Shown here: piece after piece, positions 51,754 through 59,245 of the stretch
Layout of the letters: every line of letters starts with the position of its first letter
Numbering within the stretch: position 1 is the stretch's first letter
Origin: Streptomyces pilosus
Lineage (GTDB): Bacteria; Actinomycetota; Actinomycetes; Streptomycetales; Streptomycetaceae
NCBI RefSeq assembly: GCF_014649835.1
Contig: NZ_BMTU01000003.1
Span: forward strand, 62,001-126,000
Length of the DNA stretch: 64,000 nucleotides
Direction: 5' to 3'
Notes under the pieces: generated by a model
Told to the model about the DNA's origin: nothing
The model's input: the letters and a program-made list of their open reading frames with translations, nothing else
The model's database searches: none
Program-made: the position numbers and the translations under genes

Positions 51754-52280
51754 GGCGCGCGCCCACGGCCTGGGGCACCCTGTGGCCCTGGCTGGCCCAG
51801 GTGGCCGGGGTGGTGGTGATGGTCGCCGCCTACTTCCTGCTCCCCCTCCACGGTCTCGGGCCGCACCGCCCGGTCCTGAGCTGGGTGCTCTTCTGCCTCG
51901 CGCTGACGCTGATCGCGCTCATGCTGCTGCGGCAGGTCGTGCGGGTGCTGCTGTCCGTCCCCGGCGTCCGTCCGGGCATGGTCATCCCGCCCCTGATGTG
52001 CCTGTCCATCCTGGTCTTCGCCACCGCCTACCTGGCGCTGGCGAAGAGCCCGGGGGAGATCGACGGCATCGCCACCCGGCTGGACGCCCTCTACTTCACG
52101 CTGGTCACCCTCGCCACGATCGGCTACGGCGACATCACCCCGCACGGGCAGACCGCGCGGCTGGTCGCCGTCCTGCAGATCCTCTACACGTTCGTCTTCC
52201 TCACCGCCGCGGCCACCAGCCTGACCCGCTACCTGCGCGAGACGCTCCGCCGCCGCGAGCACCCGCACCGGCCGAGGTGA
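51723..52280 (+). CDS. Two-pore-helix-type potassium channel protein
   Basis: A 185-residue membrane protein. Four hydrophobic segments: WLAQVAGVVVMVAAYFLL, VLSWVLFCLALTLIALML, VIPPLMCLSILVFATAYLAL and a last segment LVAVLQILYTFVFLTAAATSL. Between the last two is a pore loop with selectivity filter TIGYGD. The tail is short and basic (RETLRRREHPHR), with no RCK domain. GTG 51723 is the only upstream start before the first helix with room for it, but no clear ribosome site is seen and it overlaps the DUF7144 gene by 31 bases, so the start is uncertain. A K+ channel role is inferred from the filter. Confidence 0.82.
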   Translation: MRTPPREPGVGRAPTAWGTLWPWLAQVAGVVVMVAAYFLLPLHGLGPHRPVLSWVLFCLALTLIALMLLRQVVRVLLSVPGVRPGMVIPPLMCLSILVFATAYLALAKSPGEIDGIATRLDALYFTLVTLATIGYGDITPHGQTARLVAVLQILYTFVFLTAAATSLTRYLRETLRRREHPHRPR

Positions 52281-52300
52281 TCCGCCACATCGCGCCCTAA

Positions 52301-52316
52301 TGTGAGCTGCGTCACA
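52301..52316. promoter_or_regulatory. CRP-like palindrome upstream of the FAD-linked oxidoreductase
   Basis: TGTGA-GCTGCG-TCACA is an exact match to the TGTGA-N6-TCACA consensus of CRP, and to GTG-N6-CAC reported for Streptomyces Crp. A -10-like TAGTAA follows at 52318-52323. It is 114 bases before ATG 52430 and just after the channel gene. Confidence 0.6.
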
Positions 52317-52429
52317 CTAGTAACGGTGGGGATCCGCTTCCCCGGCCCCCGGACGAACGCCGGCCGATCCGGCCGTCGACGTCCGCCCGCGGCCATCCGG
52401 TACCGCAACCTTCCGAGGGGTGTCCGCTC

Positions 52430-53827
52430 ATGAGCGGCATGGACGCAACTGCTCTCGACAGCCTGCGCACGGCCTTGCGAGGACGTGTCGTCACTCCGCG
52501 GGACGCGGAGTACGACGAGACCCGCAGCATCTACAACGCCATGATCGACCGGCGCCCCGCCGCCCTCGCCCGGTGCACGGGCGCGGCGGACGTGCGCACC
52601 ACCATCGCCTTCGCCCAGGAGACGGGCGCCGACCTCGCCGTCCGCGGCGGCGGGCACAGCGGGCCGGGCCTGTGCCTGATCGACGGCGGGCTCACCCTCG
52701 ACCTGTCCCCGATGCGCTGGGCCCGGGTCGACCCGGAGTCCGGCACCGTGCGGGTGGGCGGCGGGAGTCAGCTCGGCGACCTGGACCACGAGGCGCACTC
52801 CTTCGGCCGGGGCGTACCGAGCGGGATCAACTCGACCACCGGGGTCGGCGGCCTCACCCTGGGCGGCGGCCACGGCCACCTCACCCGCAAGTACGGCCTG
52901 ACGGCCGACAGTCTGATCGGCGCCGACGTCGTCCTGGCCGACGGCAGCGTCATCGCCGTCTCCGAGAAGGAGCACCCGGACCTGCTGTGGGCGCTGCGCG
53001 GCGGCGGGGGCAACTTCGGAGTGGTCACGTCGTTCACGTTCCGGACGCATCCGGTGGACACCGTCGGGGTGGCGGCGACCGTGTGGCCGGTGGAGCGCAC
53101 ACCGGAGGTGCTGCGCTGGTACCGCGAGTTCCTGCCGGCCGCGCCGGAGGACATCAACGGGTTCTTCGCGCTGATGACCGTGCCGCCGGCACCGCCCTTC
53201 CCGGAACCGATCCACGGCCAGAAGATGTGCGCCGTGATCTGGTGCTGCACGGGCGACATCGCGGACGGCCGCCTGGAGGAGACGCTGTCCGTGGTGAACG
53301 ACCCGGCCCCGCCGGCCTTCCACTTCGCCACGCCGATGCCCTACCCCGCCCTGCAGACCATGTTCGACGAGCTCGTCCCCAAGGGCCTGCAGTGGTACTG
53401 GCGGGGCGACTTCTTCGACGGCATCCCCGACGACGCCGTCGCCGTGCACGAGCGCTACGGCCACGCCCTCCCCACGGGTCTGTCGACGATGCACCTGTAC
53501 CCGGTGGACGGAGCGGCCCACCGGGTCGCCCCCGGCGAGTCGGCCTGGGCTTACCGGGACGCCGTCTGGTCCGGTGTCATCGCCGGCATCGACCCCGACC
53601 CTGCCAACGCCGACACGATCCGCCAGTGGTGCGTCGACTACTGGACCGACCTCCACCCGCATTCCATGGGCGGCTCGTACGTCAACTTCCTCGGCGAGGC
53701 GGAGGGCCCGGAACGCGTCCGTTCCACCTACCGCGACAACTACGACCGTCTGGCGGCGGTCAAGCGCGCCTACGACCCGCACAACTTCTTCCACGCCAAC
53801 CAGAACATCGTCCCGGCCGCGGCCTGA
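52430..53827 (+). CDS. FAD-linked (berberine-bridge-type) oxidoreductase
   Basis: A 465-residue PCMH-type flavoenzyme. FAD domain: RPAALARCTGAADVRTTIAFA, LAVRGGGHSGPGLC with the His that takes the covalent 8-alpha FAD link near residue 76, GVGGLTLGGGHGHLTRKYGL and LWALRGGGGNFGVVTSF. The second covalent Cys of bicovalent members is not obvious (GVGG occupies its position). The C-terminal BBE segment is typical: YVNFLGEAEGPERVRSTYRDNYDRL and KRAYDPHNFFHANQNI. No signal peptide. Oxidises an alcohol or sugar-like substrate in known relatives; substrate unknown. Possible Crp control from the upstream site. Confidence 0.9.
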   Translation: MSGMDATALDSLRTALRGRVVTPRDAEYDETRSIYNAMIDRRPAALARCTGAADVRTTIAFAQETGADLAVRGGGHSGPGLCLIDGGLTLDLSPMRWARVDPESGTVRVGGGSQLGDLDHEAHSFGRGVPSGINSTTGVGGLTLGGGHGHLTRKYGLTADSLIGADVVLADGSVIAVSEKEHPDLLWALRGGGGNFGVVTSFTFRTHPVDTVGVAATVWPVERTPEVLRWYREFLPAAPEDINGFFALMTVPPAPPFPEPIHGQKMCAVIWCCTGDIADGRLEETLSVVNDPAPPAFHFATPMPYPALQTMFDELVPKGLQWYWRGDFFDGIPDDAVAVHERYGHALPTGLSTMHLYPVDGAAHRVAPGESAWAYRDAVWSGVIAGIDPDPANADTIRQWCVDYWTDLHPHSMGGSYVNFLGEAEGPERVRSTYRDNYDRLAAVKRAYDPHNFFHANQNIVPAAA

Positions 53828-53952
53828 CCGCCACCCGCCGCGGGGTGCCCGGCGGTGATCCCGCCGAGGCCGCTGCCCGCCCCCTCGAAGACCTCAATGC
53901 CCTTCTCGAAGGTCTTCCCCGCCTTCTTCTTCGAGCGGACCTTCTTGACCAC
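53770..53952 (-). CDS. Possible small Lys-rich protein, antisense to the end of the oxidoreductase gene
   Basis: A 60-residue frame from GTG 53952: MVKKVRSKKKAGKTFEKGI, then EVFEGAGSGLGG and a Gly/Ala-rich end. The first 40 codons have Streptomyces-like third positions and unusual Lys density for a random frame. The last 58 bases overlap the oxidoreductase gene on the other strand. No ribosome site is clear. It may be a real small protein or chance. Confidence 0.25.
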   Translation of the reverse strand: MVKKVRSKKKAGKTFEKGIEVFEGAGSGLGGITAGHPAAGGGQAAAGTMFWLAWKKLCGS

Positions 53953-53998
53953 CGCCGGAAAGAACCGGGCCCTCGACCGACGGTGCGCAATCAACGAA

Positions 53999-54030
53999 AG
54001 AGGCCCCGCGGATCACTCCGCGGGGCCTCT
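53999..54030 (-). terminator. Terminator after tRNA-Arg(ACG)
   Basis: Fourteen-base stem (AGAGGCCCCGCGGA and complement) with a 4-base loop, then a short T-rich stretch on the minus strand, 9 bases beyond the tRNA. Confidence 0.85.
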
Positions 54031-54038
54031 GCTCACTG

Positions 54039-54111
54039 TGCACTCGGCAGGATTCGAACCTGCAACCTTCTGATCCGTAGTCAGATGCTCTATCCGTTAA
54101 GCTACGAGTGC
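54039..54111 (-). tRNA. tRNA-Arg (anticodon ACG)
   Basis: Seventy-three bases on the minus strand. Acceptor GCACTCG/CGAGTGC, anticodon stem TCTGA/TCAGA enclosing CTACGGA (ACG), T-arm GCAGG-TTCGAAT-CCTGC, discriminator A. A34 is the target of TadA, encoded at 33284. Confidence 0.97.
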
Positions 54112-54283
54112 TTGTCTTTTCAGTTGTCTCGCCGCTCCCGGCCCTTGCGGCCCGCTCGCGGCGACAGGAAGAACATTACATGACTGCCGCCGCCATGTGA
54201 AATCCATTGGCCTCACCCCTTGTGACCTGCACGAACGCCGGATCCGAGGGGGGAGCCGGGGGCAGCCGGAGGGGGACCGCACG

Positions 54284-54316
54284 ACGAAGCCCCGGCCGCA
54301 GGGGCCGGGGCTTCGT
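54284..54316 (-). terminator. Terminator after tRNA-Ser(GCT)
   Basis: Fourteen-base stem (ACGAAGCCCCGGCC and complement) with a 5-base loop, 8 bases beyond the tRNA on the minus strand. The rest of the gap between the two tRNA genes shows nothing else. Confidence 0.85.
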
Positions 54317-54323
54317 GGCGGTG

Positions 54324-54414
54324 CGGAGGCGGAGGGATTTGAACCCTCGATGGGCTTTAAGACCCAAACCGCATTAGCAGTGCGGCGCCATAGACCGGAC
54401 TAGGCGACGCCTCC
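54324..54414 (-). tRNA. tRNA-Ser (anticodon GCT)
   Basis: Ninety-one bases on the minus strand with a long variable arm. Acceptor GGAGGCG/CGCCTCC, anticodon stem CCGCA/TGCGG enclosing CTGCTAA (GCT), T-arm GAGGG-TTCAAAT-CCCTC, discriminator G. Confidence 0.96.
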
Positions 54415-54598
54415 TCACACATGACCTTCCGCGCGTGAGCGCGGGCGGTCGATGCGTGCCGATGATGACACAACCGCGTGGGGTGTCACCAATCGGTGCC
54501 CACGGTACTAGGCGGGAAGCCCGCAGGGCAAAGCACTTCCGGTCATCGGTCCGGCGTGGCGCGGTGACCGCCCGCCGCGGGGCCGGCTCTCCCCTTTC

Positions 54599-54684
54599 CC
54601 TCCCGGGCCCGGACGGCTGTCCTCCCGGGCCCGGACGGCTGTCCTCCCGGGCCCGGACGGCTGTCCTTCCGGGCCCGGACGGCG
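54599..54684. repeat. Tandem 22-base repeat, about 3.9 copies
   Basis: The unit CCTCCCGGGCCCGGACGGCT plus GT is repeated exactly at 54599-54620, 54621-54642 and 54643-54664, with a fourth, altered and shortened copy at 54665-54684 (one C-to-T change). Each unit contains the palindrome CCGGGCCCGG. It lies in the 511-base gap 54415-54925 between tRNA-Ser and the PAS-protein gene, where no other gene is convincing. Likely a variable-number repeat or a strong structure in the RNA upstream of the next gene. Confidence 0.9.
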
Positions 54685-54925
54685 AGTCGGGGCACAGGGG
54701 GGCGTAAAGGTCCCGCGAAGATCCGGGACGCGTCGATGCAGGCAGACACCGCTCCGGAGGGCACCGGGCGTCACGGCGCCGTCACTTCCTGATGCGATGT
54801 ACGTCCCATCCGGCGCCGCGAGCGCGACCCCAGCCCGTAGACTCCCTCGCGTGACACGTTGCGGGCAGGTTGGCAAGATGGCCCGAGCGGTCGGCACGTC
54901 GCGGTAACAGGGAGGAAGCGGTCTC

Positions 54926-57900
54926 GTGAGCAGCAGGCCATCCCGAGGCGCTGCTCGCCTCGCAGCCATACTGGACGCGCTTCCCGACGCGCTGGTGCTG
55001 GTCAACGCCAACGGGACCGTCGTCAACGCCAACACCATCGCCCTGGAGGCCTTCGAGACCCCGGGCACGGCGCTGGTGGGGCGCGGGCTGCTGGACCTGC
55101 TGCCGCAGTTCGACAGCAAGCTCATCCCGGGGTCCATGCGGCGGCCCGACCACATCGACCCCCGCGCGCGCACCAAGCCGACCCGGATGACCGCCCGGCG
55201 CACCGACGGCAGCGAGTTCCCCGTCGAGGTCACCAGCGCGAACCTGGACACCGGTCAGCAGGCCTACGACAACTACGGCTACGCCGGCGACGAACTGCTG
55301 ATGCTCGTCGTCCGCGACCTCTCCGGCACCGTGGACACCGAGGCCGAACTCGCGCGGTCGCAGCGGCAGACCGAGATGATCCTGCGCGCCGCCTCCGAGG
55401 GCGTCGTCGGCACCGACACCGACGGACGGATCGTCCTCGTCAACCCGGCCGCCGCCCAGATACTGGGCTACCGGGCCGGTGAACTCGGCGGGCGCGAACT
55501 GCACACCCTCGTCCTGCACTCGCGCGCCGACGGCTCCCCCTTCCCCTACGACGAGTCCCCGCTCGCCGACACCCTGCGCTCCGGACGCAAGCACCGGGTG
55601 CGCGGGCAGGTGCTGTACTCCAAGAGCGGCGACAAGCTGCCGGTCGACCTGACGACCGCTCCGGTGCGCGACGGCGACCAGCTCGTCGGCGCCGTCATGA
55701 CCTTCCTCGACCGCCGCCCCTACGACGCGCTCGCCCGCGAGAAGGAGGCGGCCGAGCGGGAGCACGCCGAGGAGCTGGAGCGCCTCGCCGAGGAACACGG
55801 CTCGGAGCTCACCGCCCTGCGCCAGAGCCACATCGCCGAACTGGAACAGCTCACCGAGCAGCACGCGGAGGAACTCGCCGCGAACGAGGAGCGCTACGCC
55901 GCCCTCGGCGAGCGGGAGAAGGACCGGTACGAGGCCCTCGCCGCCCGGCACGAACAGCTGCTCACCCTGCTCGGCCGGTCCCTGCGCGGCCCGCTGGACG
56001 AACTGCGCCGCGAGCTGTCCGCGCTGGCCGCCGACGACGCCGGACAGCTGTGGCCGGAGGCCAACCAGGTGCTCCACCACCTGTCGGCCGGCTACGCCCG
56101 CATCACCACCCTCATCGACAACGTGCTCGGCTACCAGCGGCTCGACGTCGGCGCCGAGCAGGTGGCCCGGACGAAGGTGATGCTCGACGCCGTCGTCGCC
56201 GCCGGGGTCGACGGGGCCGTGGAACTGATCGGTCCGGGGCGGGTGCAGTTCGCCGTGCACGCGCCGCCCATCGAGGCGGAGGTGGACCCGCGGCTGCTCG
56301 CCACGGCCCTCGCGCACCTGGTCGCGGACGTCGCCGGTGTCGACGCGACCGGCAACACGCCCCTGTCGGCGGGCGGTTACCTGGACAACACCGTGGTGGT
56401 CGCGGCCGCGCAGCGCGGCGAGGTGGTCCGCATCGAGGTGCGCGGCCCGTACGGCGGCGGCGACCCGGTGCACGAGCCGATCGTGCGCGGGATCGTCCGC
56501 GCGCACGGCGGTGTGCTGCAGACGCACGAGGTGCCGGGGATGAGCGGCAGCGCCTTCGTCCTGGAGGTGCCGATCGGCGGCGGGGCGGGGGCCGTGGCGG
56601 CCGCTCCGGCTCCCGTACCGGCCGAGGCCCCGGTGACGGCTGAGCTTCCGGTGCCGGCTGAGGCCGAGGTGCCGGCCGTGGAGGCCGGTGGCGGGCGGCG
56701 ACGGGCACGGCGTTCCTCCGTGGACGCCTTCCTGGACAGCGAGGTGTCCGGCACGGACGAGGGCGCGGCCGCCGGGCCGGCGCCCACCGGTGCGGCGCCC
56801 ACCGGCCGGCGCAGGCGCCGCGCGGCCGCCGAAGAGCCCGCGGTGGCACAGCTTCCGGCCCAGGCGCCCGGTGAGGCCACGACGGCGTCCGGCGGTACCG
56901 GCCGGCGGCGTGGCAGGCCCGCCGAGGACGCGTCGGCCGGCGCCCGGCTCGAACTCGCCGGTGGCGGGGTCTCCGAGGGGGCCGTCGTCACCGCCGCCGA
57001 GCACGCGGCGGGCGCCGCCGCCTCGAACACCGGCCTGGGCGGGACCGTACCGCCGCAGGGCGTTCCCGCGCCCGCCGGCCGACGGGCCGGGCAGGGGGCC
57101 GCCGAGCAGCAGGCGCTGCCGCCGGCGTTGCCCGCGCCCTCCGCCGGCCGGAACGGGTCGGCCGGGGCGCCCCCGTCGGCCGCAGTGGCCGTGCACGTAC
57201 CGGCCCAGGCGTCGGGACAGGCGTCCGGACAGGCGGAGCAGCAGCCGACGGGACGGCGCCGGCGGGCGCTGGCCGCCGCCACCGAGCGGGCCGCTGCGCA
57301 GGAGGCCGCGCCGCGCACCGTGTTCGCGCTGCCGCCGGCCGAGGCGGACCAGGGGGAGGAGACCGGGCAGGCCGAGGTCGTCGGGCAGCCGGTACCGGCC
57401 GCCGCGAACGGAGCCGCCGCGAACGGTGGCGCTCCGGCCGGCGAGGGCCGCCACGACGCCGTACCGCACGACCAGGCCGACGACCACACCCCGCCGCAGC
57501 CGCATCCCACCAGCGCGCCGACCGGACGCCGTCGGCGGGCCGTCGCGCAGCCGGCGGAGACGGCGCAGACCGCACCGGCCCCGCCGGTCGTCGGGGCTCC
57601 GGATGCTCCGGGTACTCCGGGTGCTCCGGAGCAGTGGGGCGCGGTGCCTCCGCAGGGGACACCCGTACCCGTGCCCGCACAGGGGCACCCCCAGGCCCCG
57701 GACCGGGTCCCGGCAGCGGCGCCGCTCCCCGCGGCCCAGCCGCTCCCCGCCGAGACCGCTCCCGCTCCCGCTCAGGTGACCCCGGCGGAGGGCACCCCGG
57801 TTCCGCAGCCGTGGTCCGCCGGTGACGACTCCGGCGCCGCCGCGCCCGTACCGCAGGTCCCGAACCCGCCGCAGCCGACGCCCGCCGGCGGTACGCCGCT

Positions 57901-59161
57901 GCCGCCGGAAGGCGCGCCGGCGCCCGCGCCGCGGGCCGCTCAGCCGCTGCCCGAGGAGGCCGCGGCGCCGGTGGACCCGAACTCGACGCAGGGCCGGGCG
58001 ATCAGCGTGCGGACGCTGGGGCAGGGCGTGCCGTTCAACCGGCAGGCGGCCCAGGTCCAGCAGCCGCTGCCCACGGCCACGCCGCCTCCGCACCAGCCGG
58101 GCGGCTCCGGACGACGCCGCAAGCTCGGCACGCGCCCCGACGCTGCCGCGGGCACCGGCGCCGAGCAGCACGGGGGCCCGCACCCGGCGGCCGCCGAACC
58201 CGCCACCGCGCCGGCTCCGGCCCCGCAGCAGGTCCCCGCACCGGCCCTCGGCCAGGCGCAGGCACAGCCGTCCCCCGCCGGTCAGTCCCGGCTCGCGCCC
58301 CAGGCCGAGGCCGCCGGACGCTCCTACGCCATAGGCGCGCCCGACGCGGACGCCGCCGAGGGGCCAGAGCCGCTGGACGGGCCGGGCGGTGCCGTCGAGG
58401 TGGCGGACCACCCGCGTCCGCAGCCGATGGACGACGAACTGCCGCCGGAGCCGCTGGACAACCCGCGCAGGCTGCTGGTGTGGCCGGCGCCGGACGTCTC
58501 GACGCAGCAGGCCCTGAGCGACCGCGGCTACCGCCCGGTGATCGTGCATTCGCGCGAGGAGGTCGACGCGCAGATCGCGGCCTTCCCCGCCGCGCTGTTC
58601 GTGGACCCGCTGACCGGGCCCATCACGCGGACGGCACTGCAGTCGCTGCGCCAGGCGGCGGTGGCGGCCGAGGTGCCGGTGCTGGTCACGGCCGGGCTCG
58701 GACAGGCCTCGCGCGACGCCGCGTACGGCGCCGATCCCGCCGTGCTGTTGAAGGCGCTCGCGCCGCGCGACAGCGAGCAGCACCCCCCGCGGGTGCTGCT
58801 GATCGAGGAGCACGCGGAGATCGCCCTGGCACTGACCGGGACGCTGGAGCGGCGCGGGATGCAGGTCGCGCGGGCCGCGAGCGACGCGGACGCGGTGGCG
58901 CTGGCCGGGCAGTTCCGGCCGAACCTCGTGGTGATGGACCTGATGCAGGTGCACCGCCGGCAGGCCGGGATCATCGACTGGCTGCGCGCGAACGGGCAGC
59001 TCGACCGCACCCCGCTGGTCGTCTACACGGCCGCCGTCGACCAGGCGGACCTGCCGCGGCTGGCGTCCGGCGAGACGGTGCTGTTCCTCGCGGAGCGGTC
59101 CACCAGTTCCGAGGTGCAGGAGCGGATCGTCGACCTGCTCGCGCGGATTGGGACCAACTGA
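54926..59161 (+). CDS. Giant PAS / histidine-kinase-like / receiver-like protein with RRRR-motif linker
   Basis: A 1411-residue cytoplasmic protein. PAS domains at about 10-135 (AAILDALPDALVLVNANGTVV) and 150-265 (ILRAASEGVVGTDTDGRIVLV). A coiled coil follows (265-345). A kinase-like part follows (350-555), where the expected His of the phosphoacceptor helix is absent (LLGRSLRGPLDEL in place of S-H-E-L-R-T-P-L) and the N-box reads LAHLVADVAG, without Asn. Residues about 560-1160 are a Pro/Ala-rich linker with GRRRR-type motifs at least six times. Two receiver-like domains end it: about 1178-1280 (degenerate) and 1290-1410, the latter with acidic residues IEEH and Asp in VVMDLM but no Lys. GTG start with GGAGG about 10 bases upstream. 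Probably a signalling scaffold; partner unknown. Confidence 0.8.
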   Translation: MSSRPSRGAARLAAILDALPDALVLVNANGTVVNANTIALEAFETPGTALVGRGLLDLLPQFDSKLIPGSMRRPDHIDPRARTKPTRMTARRTDGSEFPVEVTSANLDTGQQAYDNYGYAGDELLMLVVRDLSGTVDTEAELARSQRQTEMILRAASEGVVGTDTDGRIVLVNPAAAQILGYRAGELGGRELHTLVLHSRADGSPFPYDESPLADTLRSGRKHRVRGQVLYSKSGDKLPVDLTTAPVRDGDQLVGAVMTFLDRRPYDALAREKEAAEREHAEELERLAEEHGSELTALRQSHIAELEQLTEQHAEELAANEERYAALGEREKDRYEALAARHEQLLTLLGRSLRGPLDELRRELSALAADDAGQLWPEANQVLHHLSAGYARITTLIDNVLGYQRLDVGAEQVARTKVMLDAVVAAGVDGAVELIGPGRVQFAVHAPPIEAEVDPRLLATALAHLVADVAGVDATGNTPLSAGGYLDNTVVVAAAQRGEVVRIEVRGPYGGGDPVHEPIVRGIVRAHGGVLQTHEVPGMSGSAFVLEVPIGGGAGAVAAAPAPVPAEAPVTAELPVPAEAEVPAVEAGGGRRRARRSSVDAFLDSEVSGTDEGAAAGPAPTGAAPTGRRRRRAAAEEPAVAQLPAQAPGEATTASGGTGRRRGRPAEDASAGARLELAGGGVSEGAVVTAAEHAAGAAASNTGLGGTVPPQGVPAPAGRRAGQGAAEQQALPPALPAPSAGRNGSAGAPPSAAVAVHVPAQASGQASGQAEQQPTGRRRRALAAATERAAAQEAAPRTVFALPPAEADQGEETGQAEVVGQPVPAAANGAAANGGAPAGEGRHDAVPHDQADDHTPPQPHPTSAPTGRRRRAVAQPAETAQTAPAPPVVGAPDAPGTPGAPEQWGAVPPQGTPVPVPAQGHPQAPDRVPAAAPLPAAQPLPAETAPAPAQVTPAEGTPVPQPWSAGDDSGAAAPVPQVPNPPQPTPAGGTPLPPEGAPAPAPRAAQPLPEEAAAPVDPNSTQGRAISVRTLGQGVPFNRQAAQVQQPLPTATPPPHQPGGSGRRRKLGTRPDAAAGTGAEQHGGPHPAAAEPATAPAPAPQQVPAPALGQAQAQPSPAGQSRLAPQAEAAGRSYAIGAPDADAAEGPEPLDGPGGAVEVADHPRPQPMDDELPPEPLDNPRRLLVWPAPDVSTQQALSDRGYRPVIVHSREEVDAQIAAFPAALFVDPLTGPITRTALQSLRQAAVAAEVPVLVTAGLGQASRDAAYGADPAVLLKALAPRDSEQHPPRVLLIEEHAEIALALTGTLERRGMQVARAASDADAVALAGQFRPNLVVMDLMQVHRRQAGIIDWLRANGQLDRTPLVVYTAAVDQADLPRLASGETVLFLAERSTSSEVQERIVDLLARIGTN

Positions 59162-59186
59162 CCGGCGTCCGCCCCCTCGACGACGA

Positions 59187-59230
59187 GCGCCGGGCGTTGG
59201 GCGGGGGTCTTCCCGCCCACCGCCCGGCGC
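59187..59230. terminator. Bidirectional terminator between convergent genes
   Basis: An 18-pair hairpin with one mismatch (outer arm GCGCCGGGCG, inner arm TGGGCGGG) and a 6-base loop, exactly between the ends of the PAS-protein gene and the acyl-CoA ligase gene. Confidence 0.88.
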
Positions 59231-59245
59231 GTCGCCGTGCGTGTG

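Noticed and set aside
54782..58954. 1390-codon minus-strand frame opposite the PAS protein
   Set aside because: Shadow of the real gene, whose plus-strand translation has clear PAS, coiled-coil and receiver domains.
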